Source: Methylobacterium organophilum
Lineage (GTDB): Bacteria; Pseudomonadota; Alphaproteobacteria; Rhizobiales; Beijerinckiaceae
NCBI RefSeq assembly: GCF_022179465.1
Contig: NZ_BPQV01000006.1
Location: forward strand, 248,001 to 312,000
Direction of reading: 5' to 3'
DNA: 64,000 nt
The first letter of the stretch is position 1; each line of letters opens with the position of its first letter. Under the pieces are notes generated by a model. That model was given only the letters and a program-made list of their open reading frames with translations, searched no databases and had not been told where the DNA came from. The position numbers were made by a program, and so were the translations under genes. Below are positions 50,300 to 59,547 of the stretch, in pieces.

Positions 50300-53200
50300 G
50301 TGATCGCGAGGGGATATTTGCGCTTCGGGCTGCACGTCCTGCTGGCATCGATGATGCTCGCGGGCGTCCGCATCGCCCCGGCGAGCGCGCAGCAGGCGGG
50401 CGGCCTCGATCTCGCGACCTTTCCCTATTTTCCGCAGCGATCCTCTCCCGGGGCGCCGGTGGATCCTTACGGCTCTCTCATCGATCGTCCGTCCTTGGCG
50501 GCCGGCACGCCGAACGCCACCCGCCTCGAATTCAACGCGAACTGGGGCAACCGCGCCATCGGCCAGGGGGCCGCTCTCACCGCCACCGAGACGCGCAACG
50601 GCATGCCGGTCGACGGCCTCACCGGCCGCGGCGTCACCGTGGCCGTGATCGACTCGGGCATCGATGCCAGGTTTCAGACGGCCAACCCCGCCGATGGCTT
50701 CTCCAGCGTCCACCCCGAGTTTCTGAATCGCCTCGACATCCGCAGCAGGGCATTCATCGAGAACGAAGGGTCGTCGCTGGACATCTTCGACCGCGACGGA
50801 CACGGCACCCATGTGGCCGGGACGGTCGGCGCGGCTCGCGACGGCGTCGGCATGATGGGCATCGCGCCGGAGGCGAACCTGCTGGTCCTGAAGGGGATCG
50901 GCGCCAAAACGGAGACGGCGTCCTTCGATTCGACGAGCGCCCTCGTCTACGCGGCGAGCCTTCCGGACGTCCGCGTCATCAACGGCAGCTACGGGCCGAT
51001 GATTCCGAAGGGCTCGACCATCTGGAACACCGAGCAGGGTGGAGCGTCCCTCGATCGAGAGTACCGAGCGGTCTACGCCGCGTTGGCGGCGGGCAAGGTG
51101 CTCGTCTACGCGAACGGCAACGACGGCATCGACTCTCCGGTCCAGGCGCGCAATCCCTCCGGCGTGCCACTGTTTCCGTTCATCCGTCCCGCAAATGCGC
51201 GGTCAGGCGTCTACAACGACGCAGGCAAGAACTACGATTTCTCCGCGCTCGCGAGCCTCCCGGGCAGCATCGTGGCGGTCGCCAATCTCGATGCGAGTCT
51301 GACGATTTCTCCGAACTCGAACCGGTGCGGCGTCACGGCGCGCTGGTGCGTCTCGGCTCCGGGCGGTGGCGAGGGTTCGGGAGCCGAAGGCATCCTCTCG
51401 GCCTATCCGCGGACCCTTCCCGGCCTGCCGGGCCTGCCCGCCGGGACGAACTACGTCTACGAGGCCGGGACATCCATGGCCGCCCCGCATGTCGCCGGCG
51501 CGCTGGCGGTGCTGTTCCAGGCCTACCCGACCTACCTCGCCCTCGACATCGTAAGGCTGCTCTTCGCCACCGCCCAGGATCTCGGCGCGAAAGGCATCGA
51601 CGATGTCTACGGGCATGGCCTGATCCGACTCGACCGCGCGCTGAGCGCGCCGCTGATCGATCCGAACGCCGCCGCGAACAGCGAGAGCCTCGGTGCGGGC
51701 GAGACGCGCTACTGGTCGGCACCGTTCACGGCGGCGGGCAGCCTCGTGGTGACGGGCGCGAGTCGCGAGCCGGGCACCGGCAGCGAACTGGTGGTCGCCG
51801 GCCGCACCACGGTGCGGGGCGCCGTGCGGGCCGAGAGCGTCGATATCGAGGTCGACGGCACGCTGACCACCCCCCATCTCACGATCGCGACCAACGCCTC
51901 CCTCAGCGGCGAGGGCGACATCTTCGGCAATGTCGATGTTCGGGGCCTCTTCAGCCCTGGCTCCGGCAATTCCGGCGACCTTGTGATCCACGGCAACCTC
52001 AGCATGGCCCAGGGCTCCGCGTTCCTGGCCTTTCTCGACGGTTCGGACCACGAGGAGGCCGGGATCGGCTACAGCTTGGCGGTCGTCACCGGCATAGGCA
52101 ACACCTTCACCGCCGGCGGCCACCTCGTGTTCGATATGGTCGGCATGCCGGCCGGCACCGTGGTCGTCCCGCTCGGAAGCAAGATCCCCGTCGTCCTGGC
52201 CGAGAACGGCGCACGCATTCTCGGCCGCTTCGAGAGCATCGAGGTCACGTCCGAGAACGGCGCGACCGGTCTTCCCGACGCCTCGCGCATCGATCTCCTG
52301 TATCGGCCTGACGCCATTGTCGGCGCGGTCACGCCGGCGGCCTATGCACGCCTGGAAGCGAACGGCGTCGCGATGACCGGGCGCCAGCGGGCGGTCGGGG
52401 GGGCCCTCGACCGCGCCCGTGGTGCTCCGGGCGATCCGATGTCCGAACGGGCGCTCGACCTCTTCGATCCGCTGTTCGATCTCTCCGCGCAGGCGCTGCC
52501 GAGGGCCTTCGATCAGCTCTCGGGCGCGGGCAGCAGCGCTTCCGCGCAAGCGTCCGTGGAGGATGCCCGCCGGTTCGGCGGGGTCATCGGACAGCGCCTC
52601 GCCGCCGTGAGGGGCGGTACGGCGGGGGTGCAAGCGGGCTTCGCCCCCAATCTCGGCACCGTCGAGAGCGGGACCGGTGGCCTCTTCGTATCGCCGACGA
52701 ACCTTCTTCCGACCCGCTTCGCGGCCCTCGACGGCGAGGCCGCCGCGGGCCTCGCCCCGATCCAGAGGGCCGGCGCGGGCGTCTGGGGGCTCGGGTTCGG
52801 CAGCGGCTTCCGGATCGGCCAGGATGCCTCGGGCCCCGGCCTGCGGGCGCAGGGTGGCGGCATCGCGTTGGGCGTCGATCGCGCCGTCGATGCGGAGTTC
52901 GTCCTCGGCGGAGCCTTCGGCTATGCGCGCTCCGGCGTGTCCTCAGCCGGCGTCAGGGGCAACGCAGACACCTATCTCGGCGCCGCCTATCTCGGCTTCC
53001 AGCGAGGCGGCCTCGAGGTCGATGCCAGCGCCGGCCTTGCCTATGCGATCCTCGACACGGTCCGTACCTTCCAGCCCTTCGGCACGCCGCTGACGGCGCG
53101 CCAGAAGGCGGATGGGCTCGGCGCCCTCGCCTCGGTCGAAACGGGGTACCGTGTCGCGATCCCGACGTCGGCGGGGCGCCTCGACGTCAAGCCGCTCGTC

Positions 53201-53596
53201 GGCTTCGCCTATCACGACCTGCATCGGGGCGCCTTCACGGAGACGGGCCGCTTCGGCCTCGGTTTCGCGGCCCAGACCTTCGGCCGGGCGACCACGCTCG
53301 TCGGCGCGAGGACCGGGCTCGACCTCGTCGGCGCGGATGGCCTCAGGTTTCGGCCGGAGCTTCGCATCGGCTGGACGCACGATCTCCTGCAAGCGTCTCC
53401 TTTCGGGACCGCGGCGCTGCTCGACCAACCTTTTCTCGCCCGTGACGCCCGGCCCGGCCGCGACGGGGCGCTGATCGAGGCGAGCCTCAGCGTCTGGTCG
53501 AGCGAGAGCGTGAGCGTTTTCGCCGGGTTCCGGGGCGAGTACCGGGCGCAGGGGGCCAGCCATCAGGGCCATGCGGGGCTGAGGCTCGCATGGTGA
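50300..53596 (+). CDS. Autotransporter serine protease (subtilase S8 passenger)
   Basis: The 1,098-residue protein starts at a GTG after AGGGGGA and has a signal peptide (HVLLASMMLAGVRIAPASAQ). The passenger holds a subtilisin domain with Asp at about 118 (VAVIDSGIDARF), His at about 168 (DGHGTHVAGTVG) and Ser at about 391 (GTSMAAPHVAGAL). A beta-helix-like linker with a passenger-associated repeat (GEGDIFGNVDVRGLFSPGSG) follows. The last 270 residues are an autotransporter barrel (GVWGLGFGSGFRIG, GFRGEYRAQGASHQGHAGLR) that ends in Trp. The protease should be displayed on, or released from, the cell surface. No frame damage is visible. Its regulation is not evident. Confidence 0.9.
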   Translation: MIARGYLRFGLHVLLASMMLAGVRIAPASAQQAGGLDLATFPYFPQRSSPGAPVDPYGSLIDRPSLAAGTPNATRLEFNANWGNRAIGQGAALTATETRNGMPVDGLTGRGVTVAVIDSGIDARFQTANPADGFSSVHPEFLNRLDIRSRAFIENEGSSLDIFDRDGHGTHVAGTVGAARDGVGMMGIAPEANLLVLKGIGAKTETASFDSTSALVYAASLPDVRVINGSYGPMIPKGSTIWNTEQGGASLDREYRAVYAALAAGKVLVYANGNDGIDSPVQARNPSGVPLFPFIRPANARSGVYNDAGKNYDFSALASLPGSIVAVANLDASLTISPNSNRCGVTARWCVSAPGGGEGSGAEGILSAYPRTLPGLPGLPAGTNYVYEAGTSMAAPHVAGALAVLFQAYPTYLALDIVRLLFATAQDLGAKGIDDVYGHGLIRLDRALSAPLIDPNAAANSESLGAGETRYWSAPFTAAGSLVVTGASREPGTGSELVVAGRTTVRGAVRAESVDIEVDGTLTTPHLTIATNASLSGEGDIFGNVDVRGLFSPGSGNSGDLVIHGNLSMAQGSAFLAFLDGSDHEEAGIGYSLAVVTGIGNTFTAGGHLVFDMVGMPAGTVVVPLGSKIPVVLAENGARILGRFESIEVTSENGATGLPDASRIDLLYRPDAIVGAVTPAAYARLEANGVAMTGRQRAVGGALDRARGAPGDPMSERALDLFDPLFDLSAQALPRAFDQLSGAGSSASAQASVEDARRFGGVIGQRLAAVRGGTAGVQAGFAPNLGTVESGTGGLFVSPTNLLPTRFAALDGEAAAGLAPIQRAGAGVWGLGFGSGFRIGQDASGPGLRAQGGGIALGVDRAVDAEFVLGGAFGYARSGVSSAGVRGNADTYLGAAYLGFQRGGLEVDASAGLAYAILDTVRTFQPFGTPLTARQKADGLGALASVETGYRVAIPTSAGRLDVKPLVGFAYHDLHRGAFTETGRFGLGFAAQTFGRATTLVGARTGLDLVGADGLRFRPELRIGWTHDLLQASPFGTAALLDQPFLARDARPGRDGALIEASLSVWSSESVSVFAGFRGEYRAQGASHQGHAGLRLAW

Positions 53597-53674
53597 GAAC
53601 GGCGATCTTGGCGGCGGGGCGGCGAACGCAAATCCGCCCCTCAAGACCCGCCGCGGATTCGCCGCGCGCGGCTG

Positions 53675-54955
53675 TCAAAACAGCTCGATCATCGATGTCT
53701 CGGTGTCCTGCAGCCGGGTACCGAGCGCTTTGGCGTCCGTCTCGCGCTGGACCTGTGACACGTAGCGGGCACGGACCGCCTCCAGCAGGCTATCCGGCTG
53801 GATCGGATGGGAGAGCTCGAAGCCTTCCAGCGACTGCCTGAGCGCGTCCAGCAGGCCGTGCAGCATGCGCACCGCCTCGCCCACCGCCTCGATCTGCTGC
53901 CGGACCACGTCTTGGAACTGGACTTGGCCGAAGACCATGAGCACCTGCTCGCCGACCTGTCCGCTCAGCGCCTCGATTTCCGCGAACTCGGCCTGCGCCA
54001 TGCCGGCGACGGCCCGCGTTGTGCGCTCGGCGATGCCGTTGAGATCGGCCATCAGCGTCTGGATGCGCGTCTCTTCCGCCTGCGTGCGCTCGGCGTCGCG
54101 GGCCGCGACCACGACGCCTTCGATCGTCTGCTGGACGGCCGCGACTTGGCGTCGTGCCTGCGCGATCGCCGCCTGAGAGCCCTGGGCCAGGGCCTGGAGT
54201 TCGCGGGCGATGACCTGAAAGCCGATGCCGTGGCTGCCGGCGCGGGTCGCCTCGATATTCGCGTTGAGGGCGAGCATGCGCGTGGAGGCGCCGACCTTCT
54301 CCAGACCCGCGGTCAGCGCATCGAGGCTGCGCATCTGCTCGCCGACGCTGCAGATGGAATCGCGCTCCGCGCGGGTGCTCTCGAGGCGGTCGCGCAGATA
54401 GGCATTAAGGGTGCCGGCAAGGGCACGCAGCGCCGCGTCGCCATCCTCGGCGAGGCCGACCATGCCGTCGCGTGTCCGGGCGACGCAGGCGGCACTGCGG
54501 GCCTGCGCCGCGTCGAGGGTCTGAAGGGCCGCGATGATGTCGCCGGCCGCCGTTTCCGTCTGGGTGACGACGCTGTGCAACTGCTGCTCGGTCACGCTGA
54601 AGAAGGGATCGAGCTGCGCGAGCGTGGCGGCGGCCTCGGTCATCCCGCCGGAAGGCGCGGTCGGAACCGTGGCGTCCCGTGCCGCCTCCGGTGGAGCGGA
54701 GGGAGCCGCCGGCGCTTCCTCGGCCCGCGGCGGCGCACGATCGTCACGCTGCAGAAGCCGCACGGCCAGGCCGCCGCAGCCCGCATAGGCCACCCCATGA
54801 AGAAGGTACCATGGCTGCACGACATCAAGGAGCGAGAGCACGGTGCCTGCGGCCATGCCTGCGGCCATGCCTGCGGCCCCTCCGAGCAGGAGCGCCTTCT
54901 GTTCGAACCGGTCCAGGGGGAGGATGTCTGCGATCTGCATCGGGGCATGAGCCAT
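53675..54955 (-). CDS. Methyl-accepting chemotaxis-type protein, short membrane receptor
   Basis: About 426 residues. Two hydrophobic segments near the N-terminus (residues about 15-60) contain a small tandem repeat, AAGMAAGMAAGT. A Pro/Ala-rich linker follows, then a helical signalling region with EKVGASTRMLALNANIEATR and GIGFQVIARELQALAQGSQA, the MCP core in divergent form. No HAMP or ligand domain is present. The start may be the ATG at 54955 or at 55012; neither has a strong ribosome-binding site. The gene lies at the end of the chemosensory operon on the minus strand, after a CheY-like gene. It probably feeds the CheA of this cluster. The late part resembles CheZ-like or ‘MCP-like’ coiled coils, so a phosphatase-like role is the alternative. 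Confidence 0.65.
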   Translation of the reverse strand: MAHAPMQIADILPLDRFEQKALLLGGAAGMAAGMAAGTVLSLLDVVQPWYLLHGVAYAGCGGLAVRLLQRDDRAPPRAEEAPAAPSAPPEAARDATVPTAPSGGMTEAAATLAQLDPFFSVTEQQLHSVVTQTETAAGDIIAALQTLDAAQARSAACVARTRDGMVGLAEDGDAALRALAGTLNAYLRDRLESTRAERDSICSVGEQMRSLDALTAGLEKVGASTRMLALNANIEATRAGSHGIGFQVIARELQALAQGSQAAIAQARRQVAAVQQTIEGVVVAARDAERTQAEETRIQTLMADLNGIAERTTRAVAGMAQAEFAEIEALSGQVGEQVLMVFGQVQFQDVVRQQIEAVGEAVRMLHGLLDALRQSLEGFELSHPIQPDSLLEAVRARYVSQVQRETDAKALGTRLQDTETSMIELF

Positions 54956-55042
54956 GGAAAGGGGAACTGGCGTGGCAGCCCGAGACGCCGATCCGAGCTT
55001 GCGGCGTTGCATGCGCCGGGTCCGAGGTGGCCCGGCGGGAAA

Positions 55043-55429
55043 TCAGGCGGCGCGTGGCTGGACGGCGGGCGCGACCTGCTTGATGACCTGCAGGAGCTTG
55101 TCGGGCTGGACGGGCTTCACCAGCCAGCCGGTCGCGCCGGCCTTGCGGGCCTCGTCGCGCTTCTCCTGCTGCGACTCCGTCGTCAGCACGAGCATCGGCA
55201 CGAAGCGGGTGGGAGCGAGCTTGCGCAGCTCCTGGATCAGCTGCACGCCGTTGATGCCCGGCATGTGGAAGTCGGTGATGACGAGGCCGGGCACCAGGCC
55301 CGCCCGCACCTTGGCCAGCGCGGCCTCGCCATGGGCGGCCTGCTCCGTGGCGTAGCCGGACCGGGCGAGAATGCCGGCCATGCTCGACAGGATCGTCGGA
55401 GAATCATCGACAAGTAGGATCGTACTCAT
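55043..55429 (-). CDS. CheY-like response regulator
   Basis: The 128-residue single receiver domain begins STILLVDDSPTILSSMAGIL, has the phospho-acceptor Asp in LVITDFHMPGINGVQL, the Thr in LVLTTESQQE and the conserved Lys in GWLVKPVQPDKL. There is no output domain. The start at 55429 is preferred over an upstream ATG at 55510 since the fold begins there. It lies between the MCP-like gene and the ParA gene; a 140-base AT-richer gap separates it from ParA. Confidence 0.88.
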   Translation of the reverse strand: MSTILLVDDSPTILSSMAGILARSGYATEQAAHGEAALAKVRAGLVPGLVITDFHMPGINGVQLIQELRKLAPTRFVPMLVLTTESQQEKRDEARKAGATGWLVKPVQPDKLLQVIKQVAPAVQPRAA

Positions 55430-55571
55430 AAGACTCAACCCCTGATCAGAATTCCGGAGGACGGCCCTTTTTCGTTGAGAGGGCAGATTCGACAGTGAGG
55501 TCGCGTACAACGATGACTCAAACGAAGAATATGATTCTTTGGTAATCAGTTCGTTTCGTCGTTGTGTGCGG

Positions 55572-56342
55572 CTATTTTTTACTATAAGAGATAATCCTGC
55601 GGATCACATTTTCACAGAGTAGTTCAAAATCTTCAACAGAACGTGTTTTTGGTTTGAAATATTTGACGGGTCGCTGGTGTCCGAAGGCTTCGGCCAGGGC
55701 GATGTCGGACCGGATCCCGGCGAGCAGGCGCTCCCGGCCGAACCGGGTGCCGAGCTGCTCCAGGACCTCCCGCTGCATAGTCACCCGCAGATCGAGCTGG
55801 ACGGGCAGGATCGACAGGCCCTGGAGGTCGGCATTCAGAGTGGTAGCGACCTGGAAGAAGGAACGCGCGAACTGGCTGACGCCGTCGATGGCGAGGTGGT
55901 GCAGGGTGGTGGGGACGAGGACATGGTGCGCGCTGGCGAGCGCGCTCACGAGCAGCGCGTCGGCGGTGGGCGCGGTATCGATCAGGATCACCTGATACAT
56001 CTCGGCGAGCGGCTGGAGCGCCAGGGCGAGGCAGAGGGGCGGGATCGAGGCGGACACGCCCTCGAAGCCGCGATCGGCCGGCAGGATGTCGATGTTGGGA
56101 TAGGCGGTCGTGCGGATACTTCCGGCAAGGGGCGCCCCGATGCCCCGGAACACGTCGTGCACCGTCGGCTGGCCGGGGGCCGCCTTCACGCCGAAGCCGA
56201 GACCGGCATGGCCCTGGCTGTCGAGATCGACCACGAGCACGCGGCAGCCACGATCACCGAGCGCGGCGGCGAGATTGACGGTGGTCGTCGTCTTCGCCGT
56301 CCCGCCCTTGCGGTTGGAGACGGCGATCACCCGCCCGCTCAT
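55572..56342 (-). CDS. ParA-type ATPase of the chemosensory operon
   Basis: The 256-residue protein begins VIAVSNRKGGTAKTTTTVNL, a ParA-type deviant Walker A (Lys-Gly-Gly-x-x-Lys-Thr; Ala replaces the usual second Gly), followed by VLVVDLDSQGHAGLGFG and VILIDTAPTADALL. Such ParA proteins encoded in chemotaxis operons (PpfA of Rhodobacter, ParC of Vibrio) position receptor arrays so that daughter cells inherit them. Its start overlaps the end of the STAS gene by four bases. No parB gene is adjacent; in such systems a receptor or CheA-type protein acts as partner. Plasmid partition is unlikely because of this context. Confidence 0.85.
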   Translation of the reverse strand: MSGRVIAVSNRKGGTAKTTTTVNLAAALGDRGCRVLVVDLDSQGHAGLGFGVKAAPGQPTVHDVFRGIGAPLAGSIRTTAYPNIDILPADRGFEGVSASIPPLCLALALQPLAEMYQVILIDTAPTADALLVSALASAHHVLVPTTLHHLAIDGVSQFARSFFQVATTLNADLQGLSILPVQLDLRVTMQREVLEQLGTRFGRERLLAGIRSDIALAEAFGHQRPVKYFKPKTRSVEDFELLCENVIRRIISYSKK

Positions 56343-56602
56343 CCCACGCGCTCTCCCCTCGGTGCCTCCGCCCGCGGCAGCCCGTCCAGACAGGCCGCGG
56401 CCGCGGGATCGGCCGGGCAGCCGCGGATCGTGGGGGCGGCCGCCATCAGCACCTGGAGGACGGCGGTGTGGGCCTGTTCGAGGCCGGAGAGATCGACGAC
56501 GGGATCCGCCGCCCCGCGCAAGACGTCGAGCAGCCGCTCGGCCTCCTCGATGGGGCAATGCCCGGTGAGCAGAACGCAATCGTCGCGAAGGTCGAGGGGC
56601 AT
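56339..56602 (-). CDS. Small STAS-domain protein
   Basis: The 87-residue protein resembles STAS (anti-anti-sigma-like) domains: an opening strand DCVLLTGHCPIEEAERLL, then PVVDLSGLEQAHTAVLQVLM, in which Thr takes the usual phospho-Ser/Thr position. The start overlaps the CheA stop and its end overlaps the ParA start, so it is part of the operon. STAS proteins next to CheA and ParA occur in other alphaproteobacterial chemosensory clusters. It may link the array to its localisation. The last ten residues are basic and variable. Confidence 0.7.
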   Translation of the reverse strand: MPLDLRDDCVLLTGHCPIEEAERLLDVLRGAADPVVDLSGLEQAHTAVLQVLMAAAPTIRGCPADPAAAACLDGLPRAEAPRGERVG

Positions 56603-59178
56603 CAGACGAGGTCCGGCAGGTTGAGGATGAGGAGGACGCGGCCATCGCCGAGGAGCGCCGTGCCCGAGAAGCCCGAGAGCCCGGCGAGCAGCCCCTCCAG
56701 GGGGCGCACGATCACTTCCATCCGCTCGCGGAAGCCGTCGACGAGGATCCCGACCCGGTCCCGCCCGACCCGGACCACCATCACGGCCTCCTCCTCCGGC
56801 GGTTCGTCGTCCGCAGGCGGCAGGCCGAGGCTGTCGGCGAGCCGCACGAGGGGGATCACCGCGTCGCGCAGGACGAAGGTCTCACGCTGCTTGATGCGGT
56901 GGATCTGGGCATGGGGAACCTTCACCGTCTCGGCCACGGATTCCATGACCACCCCGAACTGCTGACCGCGCACCGCGATGGTCACGATGCGCGTCACGGC
57001 CATGGTGAGCGGCAGCTGCACGGTCACGCAGGTTCCCGCACCGACCCGGCTGGTCAGCCAGACATCGCCGCCCGCCTTGCGCACGGCGGAGCGGACCACG
57101 TCCATGCCGACGCCCCGGCCCGACAGGTCCGAGACCTCCTCCTTGGTGGAGAAGCCGGCGGCGAAGACGAGGTTGATCGCCTCCTCCGGGCTCATCTGCG
57201 CCGCCTGCTCGGCGGAGATCAGGCCGCTGCGCAGGGCTTTCTCGCGCACCGCCTGCGGGTCGATGCCCCGGCCGTCGTCGGAGACCTCGATGATGACGTT
57301 GTCGTTCTCCTGGCGCGCGGTGAGGCGCAGGGTGCCCTGGGCCGGCTTGCCCGACGCCCGCCGAGCTTCGGGGGATTCGATGCCGTGGTCCAGGCTGTTG
57401 CGGACCATGTGGATGAGCGGGTCGGCCAGACTCTCCAGCACGGTCTTGTCGGCCTCGGTATCCTCGCCCTGGATGACGAGCGCGACCTCCTTGCCGAGTT
57501 TGCGCGAGATGTCCCGGACGAGCCGCGGGAAGCGCTGGAAGACCTGGCTCACCGGCATCATGCGGATCGCCATCACGCCGACCTGCAGGCTTTGGGCGAT
57601 GCGGTCGATGAAGGCGTATTGCTCCTTGATTTCCCGCCCGAGCTGGCGCGAGCCCGAGACCTGTTCGACCCGCTCGGCGAGATAGGCGAGGCCGTTCTTG
57701 GCCACCGTCAGCTCGGCGACGAAGTTCATCAGCGCATCGACCTTGCCCTGTTCCACCCGCAGCATGCGGGCCGGTGCCCGGCTCTCCTCGCCGGGCTTCG
57801 GCTCCGCCGGGCCGCGGGCGGGAGGCACGGGGTCCGCAGGCGGGCGTTCCGGTGCGGCGATGGCGATCGGCACCGGTGCAGACCGGTCGGCCTGCGCCTC
57901 GCGGGCGAGCAGGGCTTCGGCGAGCCGGGATCCGTCGCCGCCATGCGCGGCGAGGGCTTGGCGCAGCTGCGTCGCCCGATCGGGGGCGAGATGCGGGAGG
58001 CAGCGTTCGACGACAAGACGAACGGCCTCGAGCCGGCCTTCCGCGACGCCGTCGTCGGTGATCACGCCGAGAAGTTCGGCCTGGGCGATCAGGATCTCCT
58101 CGGCCACCCGGCGCAGCCCCGAGGGTGCCCCCGCTCCGGGGGCGAGAGGCGGCACTGCGTCATCCTCTTCCGCCGGTATCGGGCGGCCGCCCGCGACCGC
58201 CTCGACGAGGCGCAGGAGAAGACCGGCTTCCTCCGAGGAGGCGAGAATGGCGATCCAGCGCAGGGCAGAGGCCTGCCGGCTGCCGGGTCCGACGATCCGC
58301 AGGAGCGCGGCGGCCGCGGCGGCGAGGCCGTCCCGATCGTCGGCGGCGAGGGAGCGCCGCGCCCCGGCGGCGAAGTCGCCGAAGACCTCGGATCCGTCCT
58401 GCGGTCCCGTCAGCGCGATCAGATCGCCCGGCCGGATGGTGGCCACGCTGGTCTGGTCGCTGACGTAGCGAAGGTGGTCGGCGACCGCCTCTGCGGGGGC
58501 CGTGGAGAGCGCCTCGAAGCGCAGGACGCACAGGAAGGGGTCGAAGGTCTCGATCGGCGGGAAAGGTTGGCGCGCCACCACGCGCAGACGGACCAATCCG
58601 GGCGAGAAGGAGACGAGATGGGCCGGGTCGTCGCCGCGGAAGAAGCAGGCCTCGTCCGGCTCGTAGCTCCAGGCGGTGAGCGCTCTGCCGGCCGCCGCGC
58701 GGTAGGCCTCGCGCAGCGATTCCTCCGGCCAGCCGGCGATCCAGGCCGGCGCCGCGGCCGGCCCGGCCTCGAGTCCCGCCTGTTGCGGGGCGGGGGCCTC
58801 GAGCCAGCGGCGCAGGACGGCGACGCGCTCCGCCATCACCCCCTCCGCGTCCTCCGGCAGCCGCTCGCGGCTCTCGAGGGCGTCGATCCAGTGGCCGACG
58901 AGGTCGAGGCTGTCGAGCAGCCCGTCGACGATCTCCGGCTCCAGGGCGAGGGCGCCGGCCCGGACCTCGACGAGCAGATCCTCCGCCGCGTGGACGAGGG
59001 CGGTGAGGGGGGCCACGTCGAACAGCCCGGAGGTGCCCTTCAGGGTGTGCACCGCCCGGAAGATGTCGTTCAGCGCGTCGGCGTCCTGCGCCTTCTCGAG
59101 CTGCAGCATGCCGCTGCCGGCGACCTCGAGGAGCTCCCGCGCCTCGGGGATGAACTGGGCGAGCAGGGCGTTCTTCAC
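56602..59178 (-). CDS. cheA: Chemotaxis histidine kinase CheA
   Basis: The 858-residue kinase has an N-terminal HPt domain with the phospho-His in FRAVHTLKGTSGLFD, a long region of about 350 residues with low similarity, a dimerisation domain, the kinase domain (MVRNSLDHGIESPEARRA, SDDGRGIDPQAV, STKEEVSDLSGRGVGMDVVR) and a C-terminal CheW-like domain. All kinase boxes look intact. It phosphorylates the CheY and CheB proteins of the same operon. The gene overlaps the STAS gene on one side and the CheY gene on the other. Confidence 0.93.
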   Translation of the reverse strand: MKNALLAQFIPEARELLEVAGSGMLQLEKAQDADALNDIFRAVHTLKGTSGLFDVAPLTALVHAAEDLLVEVRAGALALEPEIVDGLLDSLDLVGHWIDALESRERLPEDAEGVMAERVAVLRRWLEAPAPQQAGLEAGPAAAPAWIAGWPEESLREAYRAAAGRALTAWSYEPDEACFFRGDDPAHLVSFSPGLVRLRVVARQPFPPIETFDPFLCVLRFEALSTAPAEAVADHLRYVSDQTSVATIRPGDLIALTGPQDGSEVFGDFAAGARRSLAADDRDGLAAAAAALLRIVGPGSRQASALRWIAILASSEEAGLLLRLVEAVAGGRPIPAEEDDAVPPLAPGAGAPSGLRRVAEEILIAQAELLGVITDDGVAEGRLEAVRLVVERCLPHLAPDRATQLRQALAAHGGDGSRLAEALLAREAQADRSAPVPIAIAAPERPPADPVPPARGPAEPKPGEESRAPARMLRVEQGKVDALMNFVAELTVAKNGLAYLAERVEQVSGSRQLGREIKEQYAFIDRIAQSLQVGVMAIRMMPVSQVFQRFPRLVRDISRKLGKEVALVIQGEDTEADKTVLESLADPLIHMVRNSLDHGIESPEARRASGKPAQGTLRLTARQENDNVIIEVSDDGRGIDPQAVREKALRSGLISAEQAAQMSPEEAINLVFAAGFSTKEEVSDLSGRGVGMDVVRSAVRKAGGDVWLTSRVGAGTCVTVQLPLTMAVTRIVTIAVRGQQFGVVMESVAETVKVPHAQIHRIKQRETFVLRDAVIPLVRLADSLGLPPADDEPPEEEAVMVVRVGRDRVGILVDGFRERMEVIVRPLEGLLAGLSGFSGTALLGDGRVLLILNLPDLV

Positions 59179-59546
59179 GACGCGGCTCCGGCCATCACGC
59201 GCGCGGCCTCCGCCAGCACCTGCGGCTGGACCGGCTTGACGAGGTAGAGATTGGCCCCGGCCGCGTAGGCGCGGGCCCGGTCCTGCGGCTCGCTCTCCGT
59301 CGAGATCATCAGGGCGGGCACGCCCCGCAGCTCGGGGGTGACGCGGCCCTGGCGCAGGAAGGCGTAGCCGTCCATCTTGGGCATGTTCACGTCGACCACG
59401 AGCAGGTCGAAGCTCTGCGCGATGGCCTTCTCCAGGCCCTCGAAGCCGTTCACCGCCTCCTCGACGGTGAAGCCCGCCTCTTCCAGGACGTCGCGGTAAT
59501 ACATGCGGACGGTCGTGGCATCGTCCACGACAAGGACACGCGCCAT
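59175..59546 (-). CDS. cheY: CheY-like response regulator next to CheA
   Basis: The 123-residue receiver begins RVLVVDDATTVRMYYRDVLE and has the phospho-acceptor Asp in LLVVDVNMPKMDG, the Thr/Ser in MISTESEPQD and Lys in LYLVKPVQPQVL. It overlaps the CheA start by four bases and is therefore made with CheA. It is one of two single receivers in the operon; one may act as phosphate sink, the other as output. Which motor or second-messenger system it reaches is not shown. Confidence 0.9.
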   Translation of the reverse strand: MARVLVVDDATTVRMYYRDVLEEAGFTVEEAVNGFEGLEKAIAQSFDLLVVDVNMPKMDGYAFLRQGRVTPELRGVPALMISTESEPQDRARAYAAGANLYLVKPVQPQVLAEAARVMAGAAS

Positions 59547-59547
59547 C

